Source of the DNA: Prevotella sp. BV3P1
Lineage (GTDB): Bacteria; Bacteroidota; Bacteroidia; Bacteroidales; Bacteroidaceae
DNA length: 64,000 nucleotides
Direction of reading: 5' to 3'
Assembly (NCBI RefSeq): GCF_000479005.1
Contig: NZ_AWXC01000028.1
Span: forward strand, 1-64,000
Shown: one piece after another, positions 1 to 8,660 of the stretch
Numbering within the stretch: the stretch's first letter is position 1
Layout of the letters: each line of letters opens with the position of its first letter
The notes under the pieces: model-generated
Told to the model about the DNA's origin: nothing
The model's input: the letters and a program-made list of their open reading frames with translations, nothing else
Databases searched by the model: none
Translations under genes and position numbers: made by a program

Positions 1-5
1 CCACT

Positions 6-35
6 TTTGTACGTTTTTCGTATTTTGTAACTTTG
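6..35 (+). promoter_or_regulatory. Bacteroidales-type promoter of the GH31 gene
   Basis: TAACTTTG at 28-35 matches the -7 consensus TAnnTTTG, and TTTG at 6-9 is a plausible -33 box with an 18-base spacer, slightly short. Transcription would begin near 42, leaving an 80-base leader before the ATG at 126. Confidence 0.6.
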
Positions 36-125
36 TAAAAAGATAGGCTGCGCCTCAGCCATTCAAACAAGTTTGATGGCCTTTCGGCTTAAACTATTAT
101 TTCACTAACAAGTTATCGATAAACT

Positions 126-3100
126 ATGAAACAATCTTTTGGTATTCTTGCACTCACCACGTTTGCGTCACTGTCTACATGGATGGTAAATCCGGCTGTA
201 GCAAGCAATCATGCGATGATGAATCGTGCAGGTGTCACGTCTGCCATGGGCGTTGAGCTGTCATCGCCGGCTCGAGCCCTCGTTACCGGCGCGCGCATGC
301 TCAACGATCATGCCGCAGTGTTCACGCTCGCTACCAACCAGCAAATTACAGTCGACTTTTATGCGCCCAACATCTTCAGGCTTTACCAGGACAGTATCGG
401 TCTGCCGATGCACAATCCTCAGGCAAAGCCTCAGGCAGATATCCTTGTAGCACAACCACGGCGGGCAGTAGGAGCCGTTGACTTGAAGCTGCTGGGCGAC
501 AACTATCTCCTCACTACTTCCTCATTGCAGGTGGCGTTGAGCAAGCAACAAGGCGCGATGGCCCTGACCGACTTGCGTACGGGGCAAGTGGTGGCGCGCA
601 CGCTCTCCGCACCCATCATCGAGAAAGACAAGGTTAAGCTGCAGTTGACAAGCCGGCCCGATGAATATTTTTATGGCGGCGGTGTGCAAAACGGACGATT
701 CTCTCACAAGGGAAAGAAGATTGCCATCGAGAATACCAACAACTGGGTAGACGGCGGTGTGGCATCGCCCACGCCATTCTATTGGAGCACTAAGGGATAT
801 GGCGTGATGTGGCACACGTTCAAGCCGGGCAGCTACGACTTTGGTGCGACCGATCCTTCAAAGGTGCTTTTGCAGCATGATACGCGTCATCTGGACTGCT
901 TCTTCATGGTAGACAGCGCGCCCACGGCCTTGCTCAACGATTTTTATCAGCTCACGGGGCATCCCGTGCTACTGCCTAAGTTTGGCTTCTATGAAGGCCA
1001 CCTTAATGCCTACAACCGCGACTATTGGAAAGAGGTGAAGAAGGGACGCGGCGTGATGACCTTTGAAGACGGAAAGGAATATACGGAAAGCCAAAAAGAC
1101 AACGGCGGCGTGAAAGAGAGTTTGAATGGAGAGAAAAACAACTATCTGTTTTCGGCTCGCGCCGCCATCGACCGGTATGTTAAGCACGACATGCCGTTAG
1201 GATGGTTCCTGCCCAATGACGGCTACGGAGCAGGATATGGACAAACCGCCACGCTCGACGGTAACATCGCCAACCTGAAAATGTTTGGCGACTATGCGCG
1301 CTCGAAAGGGGTGGAAATCGGGCTGTGGACGCAGAGCGACTTGCATCCCAAAGACGGTGTAGAGGCACTTTTGCAACGAGACATCGTCAAAGAAGTGAGA
1401 GATGCTGGGGTGCGCGTGCTCAAAACAGACGTCGCCTGGGTGGGCTGGGGTTACAGCTTTGGCCTGAACGGCGTGGCGGATGTCGGCGCCATCATGCCCC
1501 GTTATGGTGACAATGCGCGTCCCTTCATCATCACGTTAGACGGTTGGGCCGGCACGCAACGATACGCGGGCGTGTGGACAGGCGACCAGACAGGAGGCGA
1601 CTGGGAGTACATTCGTTTTCACATTCCTACCTTCATTGGGTCTGGCCTATCCGGGCAACCGAATGTAACAAGCGACGTGGATGGTATTTTCGGCGGACGC
1701 AACGTACCTGTGAACGTGCGCGAGTTTCAGTGGAAAACGTTTACCCCAATGGCTCTGAACATGGACGGTTGGGGTTCAAATCCTAAATATCCGCATATAT
1801 TAGGCGGTAAATCGGTGGCTCTCAACAGATGGTCGTTGAAGCTCAAGTCGCAGCTCATACCCTATATTTACACCACTGCCCATGATGCCGTGACGGGAAA
1901 GCCCATGATGCGCCCCATGTTTATGGAAGAGCGCAACGCTTACACACTGGGTCATCGCACGCAATACCAGTATATGTTTGGCGACGCTTTCTTGGTAGCA
2001 CCTGTTTATAAAGACACGCATGCCGACAAAGAGGGTAACGACGTGCGCGACTATATTTATCTGCCACATGGAACGTGGATAGATTATTTCACGGGCCAGC
2101 GCTATACGGGCGGACGCATCATCAACCAGTTTGATGCACCACTGTGGAAACTGCCGCTGTTCGTAAAGGCCGACGTCATCATTCCTTACACGCACGCCAA
2201 CAACAATCCCAGCGAGATACGTCGTGATTACCGGGCGTACGAGGTTTACGCCATGAACGGATGTGTGGGTCATGAATATGATGACGACGGCAAGACGCAG
2301 GCTTACTTGAAAGGGGAGGGGGTGAATACTAAGATATCTACCCAGGTGAAGAAAGGCATGTTGACCGTGCAAGTGGAGAAGACGACGGGCGGTTATCAGG
2401 GATTTGAGCCGGAGAAACAAACCGACTTTAAGCTCAATGTCACACAGATGCCTAAGAAACTATGGGCAAAGGTGGGCAATCGCAAGACCAAGCTCAAGCA
2501 GGTGTTCAGTCAAAAAGAATTTGAGCAGGGTGAGAACGTGTGGTTTTACAACGAGCGACCTGACCTGAACCAATGGGTCAAGGCGGGCGAAGAGTCGGTG
2601 GGCGAAGTGATTAAAAACCCACAGGTGTATGTACGCTTGGCCAAGAACAATGTCACAGAACATGCGACGGAGCTTGTCGTGAAGGGTTTCTGCTTCCAGC
2701 CTGCCGAAGCGTTGCTACATCAACATGGCCCACTTGCCGCACCTACTTTCAATCAGCAGCGAAGTAAGGAACTGGCTTATCAGCTCACACCTGCGTGGAA
2801 CGAGGTGAAAGGTGCGGATTATTATGAATTGGAGTTTGACGGCCAACTTTATTCTACACTGCGCACACCTCAGTGTACCATTGACGATTTGCAGCCTTTA
2901 ACCTCCTACGATTTCCGTGTGCGCGCAGTGAATGCCGCCGGAAAGAGTGATTGGCAGCCGTTCTCTTTGAGCACGGTCAGCGACCCTTTGGAATGGGCTG
3001 TGAAAGAACTGCGCGCACAGACGTCGGTTCCGGCGCAGACGGGAGAAGGTACGGCGAAACTCTTCGACCGTGACGTGAAGACCATTTGGCATACGGCTTG

Positions 3101-4004
3101 GGACAACAACAAGGTCTTGCCGTTTGATATGATTGTTGATTTGCGCGCGGTTCATCAGCTAGACCATCTGTGTTACGTTCCGCGTACCGATGCGGGTAAC
3201 GGTACTATCTTAAAAGGAACATGGGCATTGTCTGCCGACCGGCAAACCTGGACCGCACCCATAGCGTTTACATGGCAGCGCAATGCGGATGAGAAGTGCA
3301 TAGCTTTCACTGGTCATCCCAAAGCAAGATACGTCAAGTTTCGTTTTGAAGAGGCGGTAGGCGGCTTCGGCAGCGGTGCCGAGATGTATGTGTTTAGAAA
3401 ACCAAACACCGAAGGTGAGATACAGGGCGACATCAATCGTGACAAGCGTATTGACGAAAACGACCTGACATCGTACATGAACTATACGGGATTGCGCCGT
3501 GGTGACGCTGATTATGATTATGTGTCAATTGGCGACATCAACCACAACGGCCTCATTGACGCTTATGACATTTCGTGCGTGGGTGTTGAGTTGGACGGCG
3601 GTGCGAGCCAGCGCAACGATCAGGTGCGTGGCTCGTTGGAACTGATTGCGCCAAAAACGTTCAAGGCTGGCGATGACATTGAAATACAGGTGGTGGGCAA
3701 GAACCTGCATTTTGTCAATGCGCTGAGTTTCGCATTGCCTTACAATGCTGATGAACTGGAATATCGCGGCGTTACCTTGCAGGGCATGAAAGAAATGGTA
3801 AACCTCACCTACGACCGCCTGCATACCAACGGACAGAAGGCCTTGTATCCCACCTTTGTCAATCGTGGCAACAACTTCTTGCTGGATGAGGGCGACCCCA
3901 AGCTCTTCATCATCAAGTTCCATGCGAAGAAGTCGGGCAAGCTGAACCTGAAGATGCGCGACGGCATGTTGGTTGACCGCAACTTGGGCGTGAGCAACTT
4001 CTAA
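126..4004 (+). CDS. Secreted GH31 family glycosidase with FN3, F5/8C, dockerin-like and cohesin-like C-terminal domains
   Basis: A predicted retaining alpha-glycosidase that removes terminal alpha-linked sugars outside the cytoplasm. Residues 1-26 look like a signal peptide ending AVA. A galactose-mutarotase-like N-terminal domain (about 50-250) is followed by the GH31 TIM barrel (about 270-620). The likely nucleophile is D435 in LKTDVAWVGWGYSF, and the likely acid/base is D487 in WTGDQTGG. A DUF5110-like beta region follows, then an FN3 domain (about 865-950), a discoidin F5/8C domain (about 955-1090), two dockerin-like Ca-binding loops (GDINRDKRID at 1101 and GDINHNGLID at 1136) and a cohesin-like beta domain to the end. 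At 1292 residues it is longer than plain GH31 enzymes (about 700-900) because of these tails. Substrate cannot be read from sequence; glucoside, xyloside and galactoside remain possible. It has its own promoter and terminator. Confidence 0.9.
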   Translation: MKQSFGILALTTFASLSTWMVNPAVASNHAMMNRAGVTSAMGVELSSPARALVTGARMLNDHAAVFTLATNQQITVDFYAPNIFRLYQDSIGLPMHNPQAKPQADILVAQPRRAVGAVDLKLLGDNYLLTTSSLQVALSKQQGAMALTDLRTGQVVARTLSAPIIEKDKVKLQLTSRPDEYFYGGGVQNGRFSHKGKKIAIENTNNWVDGGVASPTPFYWSTKGYGVMWHTFKPGSYDFGATDPSKVLLQHDTRHLDCFFMVDSAPTALLNDFYQLTGHPVLLPKFGFYEGHLNAYNRDYWKEVKKGRGVMTFEDGKEYTESQKDNGGVKESLNGEKNNYLFSARAAIDRYVKHDMPLGWFLPNDGYGAGYGQTATLDGNIANLKMFGDYARSKGVEIGLWTQSDLHPKDGVEALLQRDIVKEVRDAGVRVLKTDVAWVGWGYSFGLNGVADVGAIMPRYGDNARPFIITLDGWAGTQRYAGVWTGDQTGGDWEYIRFHIPTFIGSGLSGQPNVTSDVDGIFGGRNVPVNVREFQWKTFTPMALNMDGWGSNPKYPHILGGKSVALNRWSLKLKSQLIPYIYTTAHDAVTGKPMMRPMFMEERNAYTLGHRTQYQYMFGDAFLVAPVYKDTHADKEGNDVRDYIYLPHGTWIDYFTGQRYTGGRIINQFDAPLWKLPLFVKADVIIPYTHANNNPSEIRRDYRAYEVYAMNGCVGHEYDDDGKTQAYLKGEGVNTKISTQVKKGMLTVQVEKTTGGYQGFEPEKQTDFKLNVTQMPKKLWAKVGNRKTKLKQVFSQKEFEQGENVWFYNERPDLNQWVKAGEESVGEVIKNPQVYVRLAKNNVTEHATELVVKGFCFQPAEALLHQHGPLAAPTFNQQRSKELAYQLTPAWNEVKGADYYELEFDGQLYSTLRTPQCTIDDLQPLTSYDFRVRAVNAAGKSDWQPFSLSTVSDPLEWAVKELRAQTSVPAQTGEGTAKLFDRDVKTIWHTAWDNNKVLPFDMIVDLRAVHQLDHLCYVPRTDAGNGTILKGTWALSADRQTWTAPIAFTWQRNADEKCIAFTGHPKARYVKFRFEEAVGGFGSGAEMYVFRKPNTEGEIQGDINRDKRIDENDLTSYMNYTGLRRGDADYDYVSIGDINHNGLIDAYDISCVGVELDGGASQRNDQVRGSLELIAPKTFKAGDDIEIQVVGKNLHFVNALSFALPYNADELEYRGVTLQGMKEMVNLTYDRLHTNGQKALYPTFVNRGNNFLLDEGDPKLFIIKFHAKKSGKLNLKMRDGMLVDRNLGVSNF

Positions 4005-4038
4005 CTGCGGATGGAACGGTGGGGTGGTGACCCACGAG

Positions 4039-4105
4039 AAAAACCTGATGAAACCAATTCTTCTGTCTTATGGTAAGACATATCTTTTGGTTTCATCAGG
4101 TTTTT
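4039..4105. terminator. Bidirectional terminator between convergent GH31 and C69 genes
   Basis: A perfect 19-base inverted repeat pairs 4039-4057 with 4087-4105. It begins with five A and ends with five T, so it provides a U-tract on either strand. A smaller hairpin (GTCTTA/TAAGAC, about 4065-4080) is nested in its loop. Confidence 0.9.
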
Positions 4106-4136
4106 ATTTATGGTTCAAATAAACCTCGCGGTTCAA

Positions 4137-5576
4137 TCAAGCACCGTGGAACAGATATTCGGCTTGAATGTCTTTGGTGAGTTCTGTGAACAACCGCTCT
4201 TGCAACTTGTCGGCCACGCATAGTGCGCGCGTCAGCACCTTGTCAGAAAATTCTTGCAGCATGTCTTTAGCACGTAACGGCTGTGTTTTGTATATACGCA
4301 AATACTCTTCTTCCATTTCACGCTGCCGTTGGTCGGTTTCCTCCTCAAATTTGCGGTACGTCTCTTTAATCATGGGTGCGTATTTGTTGTAGTTCACCAT
4401 GCCCAGCACCATCACCTTACGGAATTTCCAATAAGCAGAATCGGCACTCGACTGGTCGGTTCCCTGCGTGTATTCAACCGGATATGAGCTGATGCCCTGA
4501 TACAGCGGCAGGAACAAGCCGAGGTCGGCCATGCCCATGGCAACGTATGCGACGCAGCCAATGGCCTGAGGCAGTTCGGGACGCACCTGCAGGATGTGCG
4601 TCTGCGTGGTCCTGAAGATAGATACCGGGCGGTAAGGCTCTTTGGGGTTGCTATGTAGATAGGGGTCGTGTTCGGTATTGTCGTAGTGGAAACGGAACGC
4701 CGTGCGCAAGTCTGTTATGCTGATAGGTTTCTCGGCCTTGGCGTAAACGGGGAATGTGTTTTTGGTTACGTCATTTTTAACGGCCGGCGAGAACATCTGC
4801 TGCAGGCCCCATACGCGCGGATAGTTATAGGTGGTGTCGAGTTTTATGTCGCGCGCATACGACGCGTGGAAATCAAATTCGCCCTTCTTCGGGTCGTGTA
4901 ATCCATGTTTCTCGGCAAACTCAATCAAGTCGGCGGATGCCAAATAGTTCTCTTTGTCGCATGGGTCGTACTGGCGGAAACGGCTCTGGTTGCCCGTGAC
5001 GAAATATTGCTCTTTCGGCATTCTGCAAGCCAACCACCGATGTCCGCAGGCCGTTTCCAAGTACCATATTTCTTGTGCGTCTACGAATCCGATGCCGAAA
5101 CCTTCTGCGATACCATGTTTCTCAATGAGCATGCCCAAGCGCTCCACGCCCTCGCGTGCGGTGTGAACGTAAGGCAGTACAATATTGAATACGGCATTTT
5201 CGGCCAAACCCGTTTCTACCAAAGGGTCATGTTTTAACACCTCATCGCTGCTGAAGATACTTTCAGTCGCACTCATGCCCACGCCGGCGGTGTTGAATCC
5301 TGCGCTTCCCCAGTGGTGCGGTAGGTTGAAGGGTGCCAATGCGCTGTACCCCAATGCTTCTTTGGGCAGTTCACAGCGGAACGGACTGTCCAGAGCGATA
5401 AATTCTTTCGGTCCTTCTTTCGTATCTTCGTACAGTTCGTAGTTTTTGGCTTCCATGGCATCCCAGTCTTCTGAACGGGCTACAATCATGGAACCGTCGG
5501 CTGTCATCTCTCTTCCTACTATGATGGTAGTACACTCTGATGGTAATTCGCTTACCTGATGTTTTTTTTGTCTCAT
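4137..5576 (-). CDS. C69 family dipeptidase (PepD-like Ntn hydrolase)
   Basis: A predicted dipeptidase of peptidase family C69, which matures by exposing an N-terminal cysteine nucleophile. The candidate is Cys15 in the sequence CTTIIVGREMTADGSMIVAR; residues 1-14 would be the removed propeptide. The family also shows an Ntn-type core with segments such as GFGIGFVDAQEIWYLET and GNQSRFRQYDP here. The length (479 residues) is normal. No signal peptide is visible, unlike many secreted Bacteroidales C69 members, so a cytoplasmic role in dipeptide turnover is more likely. It is monocistronic, convergent with the GH31 gene, and has a promoter 65 bases upstream of the start. Confidence 0.88.
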   Translation of the reverse strand: MRQKKHQVSELPSECTTIIVGREMTADGSMIVARSEDWDAMEAKNYELYEDTKEGPKEFIALDSPFRCELPKEALGYSALAPFNLPHHWGSAGFNTAGVGMSATESIFSSDEVLKHDPLVETGLAENAVFNIVLPYVHTAREGVERLGMLIEKHGIAEGFGIGFVDAQEIWYLETACGHRWLACRMPKEQYFVTGNQSRFRQYDPCDKENYLASADLIEFAEKHGLHDPKKGEFDFHASYARDIKLDTTYNYPRVWGLQQMFSPAVKNDVTKNTFPVYAKAEKPISITDLRTAFRFHYDNTEHDPYLHSNPKEPYRPVSIFRTTQTHILQVRPELPQAIGCVAYVAMGMADLGLFLPLYQGISSYPVEYTQGTDQSSADSAYWKFRKVMVLGMVNYNKYAPMIKETYRKFEEETDQRQREMEEEYLRIYKTQPLRAKDMLQEFSDKVLTRALCVADKLQERLFTELTKDIQAEYLFHGA

Positions 5577-5640
5577 ACTCGTTTTATGTGATATGATGGT
5601 TAGAAATATGATGTTGCGCGGTATTAGACCCCGCCATTTG

Positions 5641-5648
5641 CAAATTTA
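5641..5648 (-). promoter_or_regulatory. -7 element for the C69 dipeptidase gene
   Basis: CAAATTTA on the plus strand reads TAAATTTG on the minus strand, a match to TAnnTTTG. It gives a leader of about 58 bases before the ATG at 5576. Confidence 0.5.
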
Positions 5649-6197
5649 TGAATAATTTTTGGATGATGTATCGATAGGGTAGTAAATTTTACAGAACCAT
5701 ACGACTCCTTTATATAATGATTTTGGTTGGTGTTTGTAGCCTATCAATCGAAACGTTCTTCGGTGAAATGGCTTCCGCTGCAACAACTTTTTAACACAAA
5801 TACCGGACGTTTTTTTAACCAACTTGCTCATACATTGAAAATATGCGAAATATAGAGGCGTTTTGTTATTTTGTTGATAATTAGATTGTTATTCGATTTG
5901 AAAATCTAAAACACCATGAAAAGGAGAAGTAGATTGAAGGGGAAATACCTTCTTTTTGTACAAAAAGGCCTGCTATAGGATGCAAATTGGGACATAAAAG
6001 CGTGCACATTACGCGGCAAGAGCATACCTATTGCAAGGAAAAAGCATGCATATTGCCGATTTGTTCTGTGTGAATGTAGTAAAAGATGATGATTTTAAGA
6101 CTTTCAACACCTAAAACATCTCCCTGATTTATCTATTTCTCAATTTTGTTTTGTCAAAGAAAACGAATCGATTTAACAAACGAAAGGTTCATTAACA
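5649..6197. other. Gene-free AT-rich gap before the IS30 remnant
   Basis: No convincing gene is seen. It holds a 16-base palindrome CTTTTTGTACAAAAAG (about 5953-5968) and the word AAAAAGCATGCATATTGCC at 6039-6057, which recurs inverted near 48.75 kb. A 61-codon basic reading frame on the minus strand (5646-5831) has no recognisable features. Confidence 0.5.
6039..6057. repeat. Dispersed intergenic word (AAAAAGCATGCATATTGCC)
   Basis: The reverse complement of 48754-48772 (TAAAAAGCATGCAATTGCC) matches this word almost exactly, differing by two bases inserted in the middle. Both copies sit in long gene-free gaps. Confidence 0.5.
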
Positions 6198-6745
6198 CAT
6201 GCGGGTAACGATGGCTACATCTATAACATCATCCACAATGACACAACAGGGGAGCTTGCCAAGCACACAAGGCATAAGATGAAGTATAGGCTTCGTCCCA
6301 AGGGCAGATATCTTCCAATCAAGGACAGGGTGAGTATCCATGAAAGAAGTAAGGAAGTTGACGGGAAGAGATTCGGAGATTTTGAGATGGACTTAATCGT
6401 AGACCCTGACCAGCACGCCATACTCACGCTGGTGGAGAAGTCTACCAGTATGCTGCTTATGCAGAAACTGCCAAACAGTCAAAGCCTCTGGCAAAGGTAG
6501 TTAGGAAACAGCTGCGGCCATACAAGGACTGCCTGAAGACCATTACAACAGACAACGGGCCTGAATTTGCGGCACATAAGGACAATACAAATAAGCTAAT
6601 CAGACAATATATACCGAAAAAGGATTCGTTTGAGCGTTATACAGACAAGAGAATAATGTCTATACAAAAGAAACTGAACGAAAGGCCGAGAGAAAAATTA
6701 AACTTTTCTACACCAAAACGAGAGTTCTTTAAACACGTTTTGTAA
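6198..6745 (+). mobile_element. IS30-family transposase remnant (frameshifted, internally deleted)
   Basis: Degenerate IS30-type DDE transposase. The first frame (6198-6500) encodes YIYNIIHNDTTGELAKHTRH, then KRFGDFEMDLIV carrying the first catalytic Asp. A shift near 6470 moves to the frame KPLAKVVRKQLRPYKDCLKT and TTDNGPEF, which carries the second Asp. After AAHKD the sequence jumps directly to NTNKLIRQYIPKKDSF, so the stretch that normally contains the third catalytic residue (Glu) and its surroundings is missing. The frame ends at TAA 6743-6745. The N-terminal DNA-binding domain is also absent. It cannot encode an active transposase. Terminal inverted repeats were not identified. Confidence 0.9.
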
Positions 6746-6750
6746 TTTTG
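6743..6750 (+). promoter_or_regulatory. Promoter-like -7 element at the end of the IS30 remnant
   Basis: TAATTTTG fits TAnnTTTG and includes the stop codon of the transposase relic. It would start transcripts near 6757, 44 bases before the ATG at 6801. No good -33 box is seen. Confidence 0.4.
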
Positions 6751-6800
6751 CACTTGCTGGTTGACTCTGCGCATTGTTAAATTATAGATACGATGCCGCT

Positions 6801-7115
6801 ATGAAAAAATATTGGACTAAATTGAGATTTGACATCTTTGATCATTTCGAATTAGATATAGACGATGTTGAGAAATTTGGCTCTATGGAAAAAGTCAGAG
6901 ATAAAACCAATGGCATTGGTGAAATACTTAGCAATATAACACGTCCTCGCGATGAAAGAGGGTATGAATTATTACCATCAGGACCAAGTGATATTATCTT
7001 TCAAGAAGCTGCTGACGGTTTCTGTTCATGGTTTATCTTCCAATACATGAGAGGATACAAACCGTTTGTGATTATGATATCGAAAGAAATTGACTTTGAA
7101 AATCTATTGAAGTAA
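6801..7115 (+). CDS. Small hypothetical protein next to the IS remnant
   Basis: Not recognised. A soluble acidic protein of 104 residues beginning MKKYWTKLRFDIFDHFEL, with no signal peptide or membrane segment. A TTG 27 bases upstream is in frame, but the ATG at 6801 is preferred because the promoter-like element at 6743-6750 leaves a normal leader. Its stop overlaps the next start (TAATG), so the two genes are translationally coupled. Size, low GC and neighbourhood resemble immunity genes of polymorphic-toxin loci; this is inference from context only. Confidence 0.6.
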   Translation: MKKYWTKLRFDIFDHFELDIDDVEKFGSMEKVRDKTNGIGEILSNITRPRDERGYELLPSGPSDIIFQEAADGFCSWFIFQYMRGYKPFVIMISKEIDFENLLK

Positions 7116-7728
7116 TGTTGATAAATAAAACTAAATATAAAATTATAATAGTAAATATGTTTTTTTGCTGCTTCGGAATAGTCATAAGTTATCACTTTAG
7201 AAGTGATATATTTACTATTCCAACAGGATATTATGTTTTAGAGGCCGACACGTCCAACGTTGGGAAAAGCTCAAGGCATCTGATAGTACTTTTATCTAAT
7301 GTTCCATATTTAGAGAATAATGTTAAGAAATGCCTTGAAGAATCATTTTGGAGGCATATTACCTTAGACGCATTACATTTTTACAATGTATATTCTGTAC
7401 GTTATTATCGAGAAACAAAATATCTGACTCGCAACTTTAAAGAAGGAAATCAATATGTTCCATTATATAGCCATTGGGATAACACAATGATTGGAGAAAT
7501 CATTTCAAGGACGAATTGGGGAATATTGCATTTTGCAAACGTGAAAATGGGACAGGATTCTATAGCATTATAATTAATGATACAGGTTATGGATTTCATA
7601 TGTTTGTAGATCTTGTTAAAAGAGATAGAACTTATCAGGACTTCAAAGATATAAAAGACTTCTATATTAAAAAATGCAAGGAATTAGGAATCAAGAAAAA
7701 TCATATGGAGATTGATGAAAAATATTGA
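7115..7728 (+). pseudogene. Membrane-anchored hypothetical protein split by a frameshift
   Basis: Two overlapping frames look like one gene. The first (7115-7573) starts MLINKTKYKIIIVNMFFCCF, with one N-terminal membrane segment (about residues 9-25). From about 7495 the natural continuation moves to another frame, reading FKDELGNIAFCKRENGTGFY and ending at 7728 with KKNHMEIDEKY. The second frame is open only from 7483 and has no credible start of its own. The intact product would be about 204 residues. It overlaps the preceding gene by one base. Function unknown. A sequencing error would restore it. Confidence 0.55.
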
Positions 7729-7809
7729 GAAATTTGTGCAAAAAGTTGTTCCTTGGATGAATTTAAACTTATCTAAAAGGCGAACGAGAATACAAAAAGG
7801 TAATGAAAT

Positions 7810-8244
7810 ATGAAAAAGTGTAATGTTCCATATCGCTCAATAGCAATATTGTTATTTACCACATTACTGTCATCCTGCCTAAAAGAGACTGCTGTTCCTA
7901 TCGAGTCTGCATTCTCAATCGAATCATCAGAAGATAAGACCTCCCCTGTAACCATCCATTTGAGAAACGAGAGTTATGGGGCTCATAGAGGAAGATTCGC
8001 CTCTCCTAAAAGGTCTGACGGTACTATGTTTTCTTTTAAAGGTCGGGCCTTAAGAGGTGATGAAACTGATTATGCAGAATTCTATGATCTTGTTGTTCTG
8101 GAAGATATTTCTGTAGAGCAAGGTTCTATTATACCTTGGTTTAATCAACCAGGACAAGGTAGTCAAATTATGTTCTCTGAAGGTATTGAAGAACTGATCA
8201 AGGAGGGGAAAATAGAAATTCGCAATTTAAAGAAAATAAAGTGA
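7810..8244 (+). CDS. Lipoprotein with C-terminal TNT-like toxin domain (predicted NAD+ glycohydrolase)
   Basis: Residues 1-23 are a lipoprotein signal (FTTLLSSC), so the product should be membrane-anchored outside the cytoplasm. A short linker (KETAVPIESAFSIESSEDKT) is shared with the broken gene at 8661. From about residue 55 to 140 it matches the tuberculosis necrotizing toxin (TNT) fold. The visible hallmarks are YGAHRGRFASP, GTMFSFKGRAL, the strand YDLVVLEDISVEQG, PWFNQPGQGSQ with the conserved Gln, and the closing ELIKEGKIE. Family members cleave NAD+. Toxins of this kind are usually the tail of a much larger protein; at 144 residues this one has almost no delivery region. The usual charged lead-in before YG is replaced by lipoprotein-derived sequence (NES), so activity is uncertain. 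Its stop overlaps the start of the next gene. Confidence 0.78.
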   Translation: MKKCNVPYRSIAILLFTTLLSSCLKETAVPIESAFSIESSEDKTSPVTIHLRNESYGAHRGRFASPKRSDGTMFSFKGRALRGDETDYAEFYDLVVLEDISVEQGSIIPWFNQPGQGSQIMFSEGIEELIKEGKIEIRNLKKIK

Positions 8245-8659
8245 TGGAAATTTCAATAAACGAAAAGAGTGTTTTAGAGTTAAATCAACCACAAATTTTT
8301 CATCGAGAAGATTTTGTTTGTATAAAAATTCACGACACCGTAGAGCATATATATATATATAAAGAAAATAAATCTGAGAAGTTTGTTGCTTTTGGATTGA
8401 CATATCCTAACAACAAAGGAGTTCCAATTAAAAAAAAATCGATTCTATTGCAAACAAACTAAAGTTTCTTAAAAAAAACATATATGCTAAAACGGGGTAT
8501 ATATCGTATAGAATGGAAATTGCAGATGAAATGATAACGCCTTTTGTTATTATAATGTGTAAATACGTGTTCTACTTTGGACTTCTTGCTGGCGATAATT
8601 CAAGAGGACCCAAAACTATGATTGTATTATTGGGAGTGCGGAAATACGAAGAAAAATAA
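8244..8659 (+). pseudogene. Probable TNT immunity gene, frameshifted at an A9 tract
   Basis: The ATG at 8244 overlaps the toxin stop (TGATG), the usual toxin-immunity arrangement. The first frame runs to 8462 and begins MEISINEKSVLELNQPQIFH. At the run of nine A (8430-8438), a one-base change leads into a second open frame, KIDSIANKLKFLKKNIYAK, which continues through MEIADEMITPFVIIMCKYVF to TAA 8657-8659. Together they give about 138 residues of coherent protein; the second part has no start. The family was not recognised; the immunity role is inferred from position. The shift may be real decay, a phase-variable tract or a base-calling error. Confidence 0.6.
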
Positions 8660-8660
8660 T

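Noticed and set aside
1800..2420. 206-codon minus-strand frame inside the GH31 gene
   Set aside because: It is a shadow of the well-supported GH31 coding frame.
5646..5831. Small basic minus-strand frame upstream of the C69 gene
   Set aside because: It overlaps the C69 promoter, and the product shows no conserved feature.
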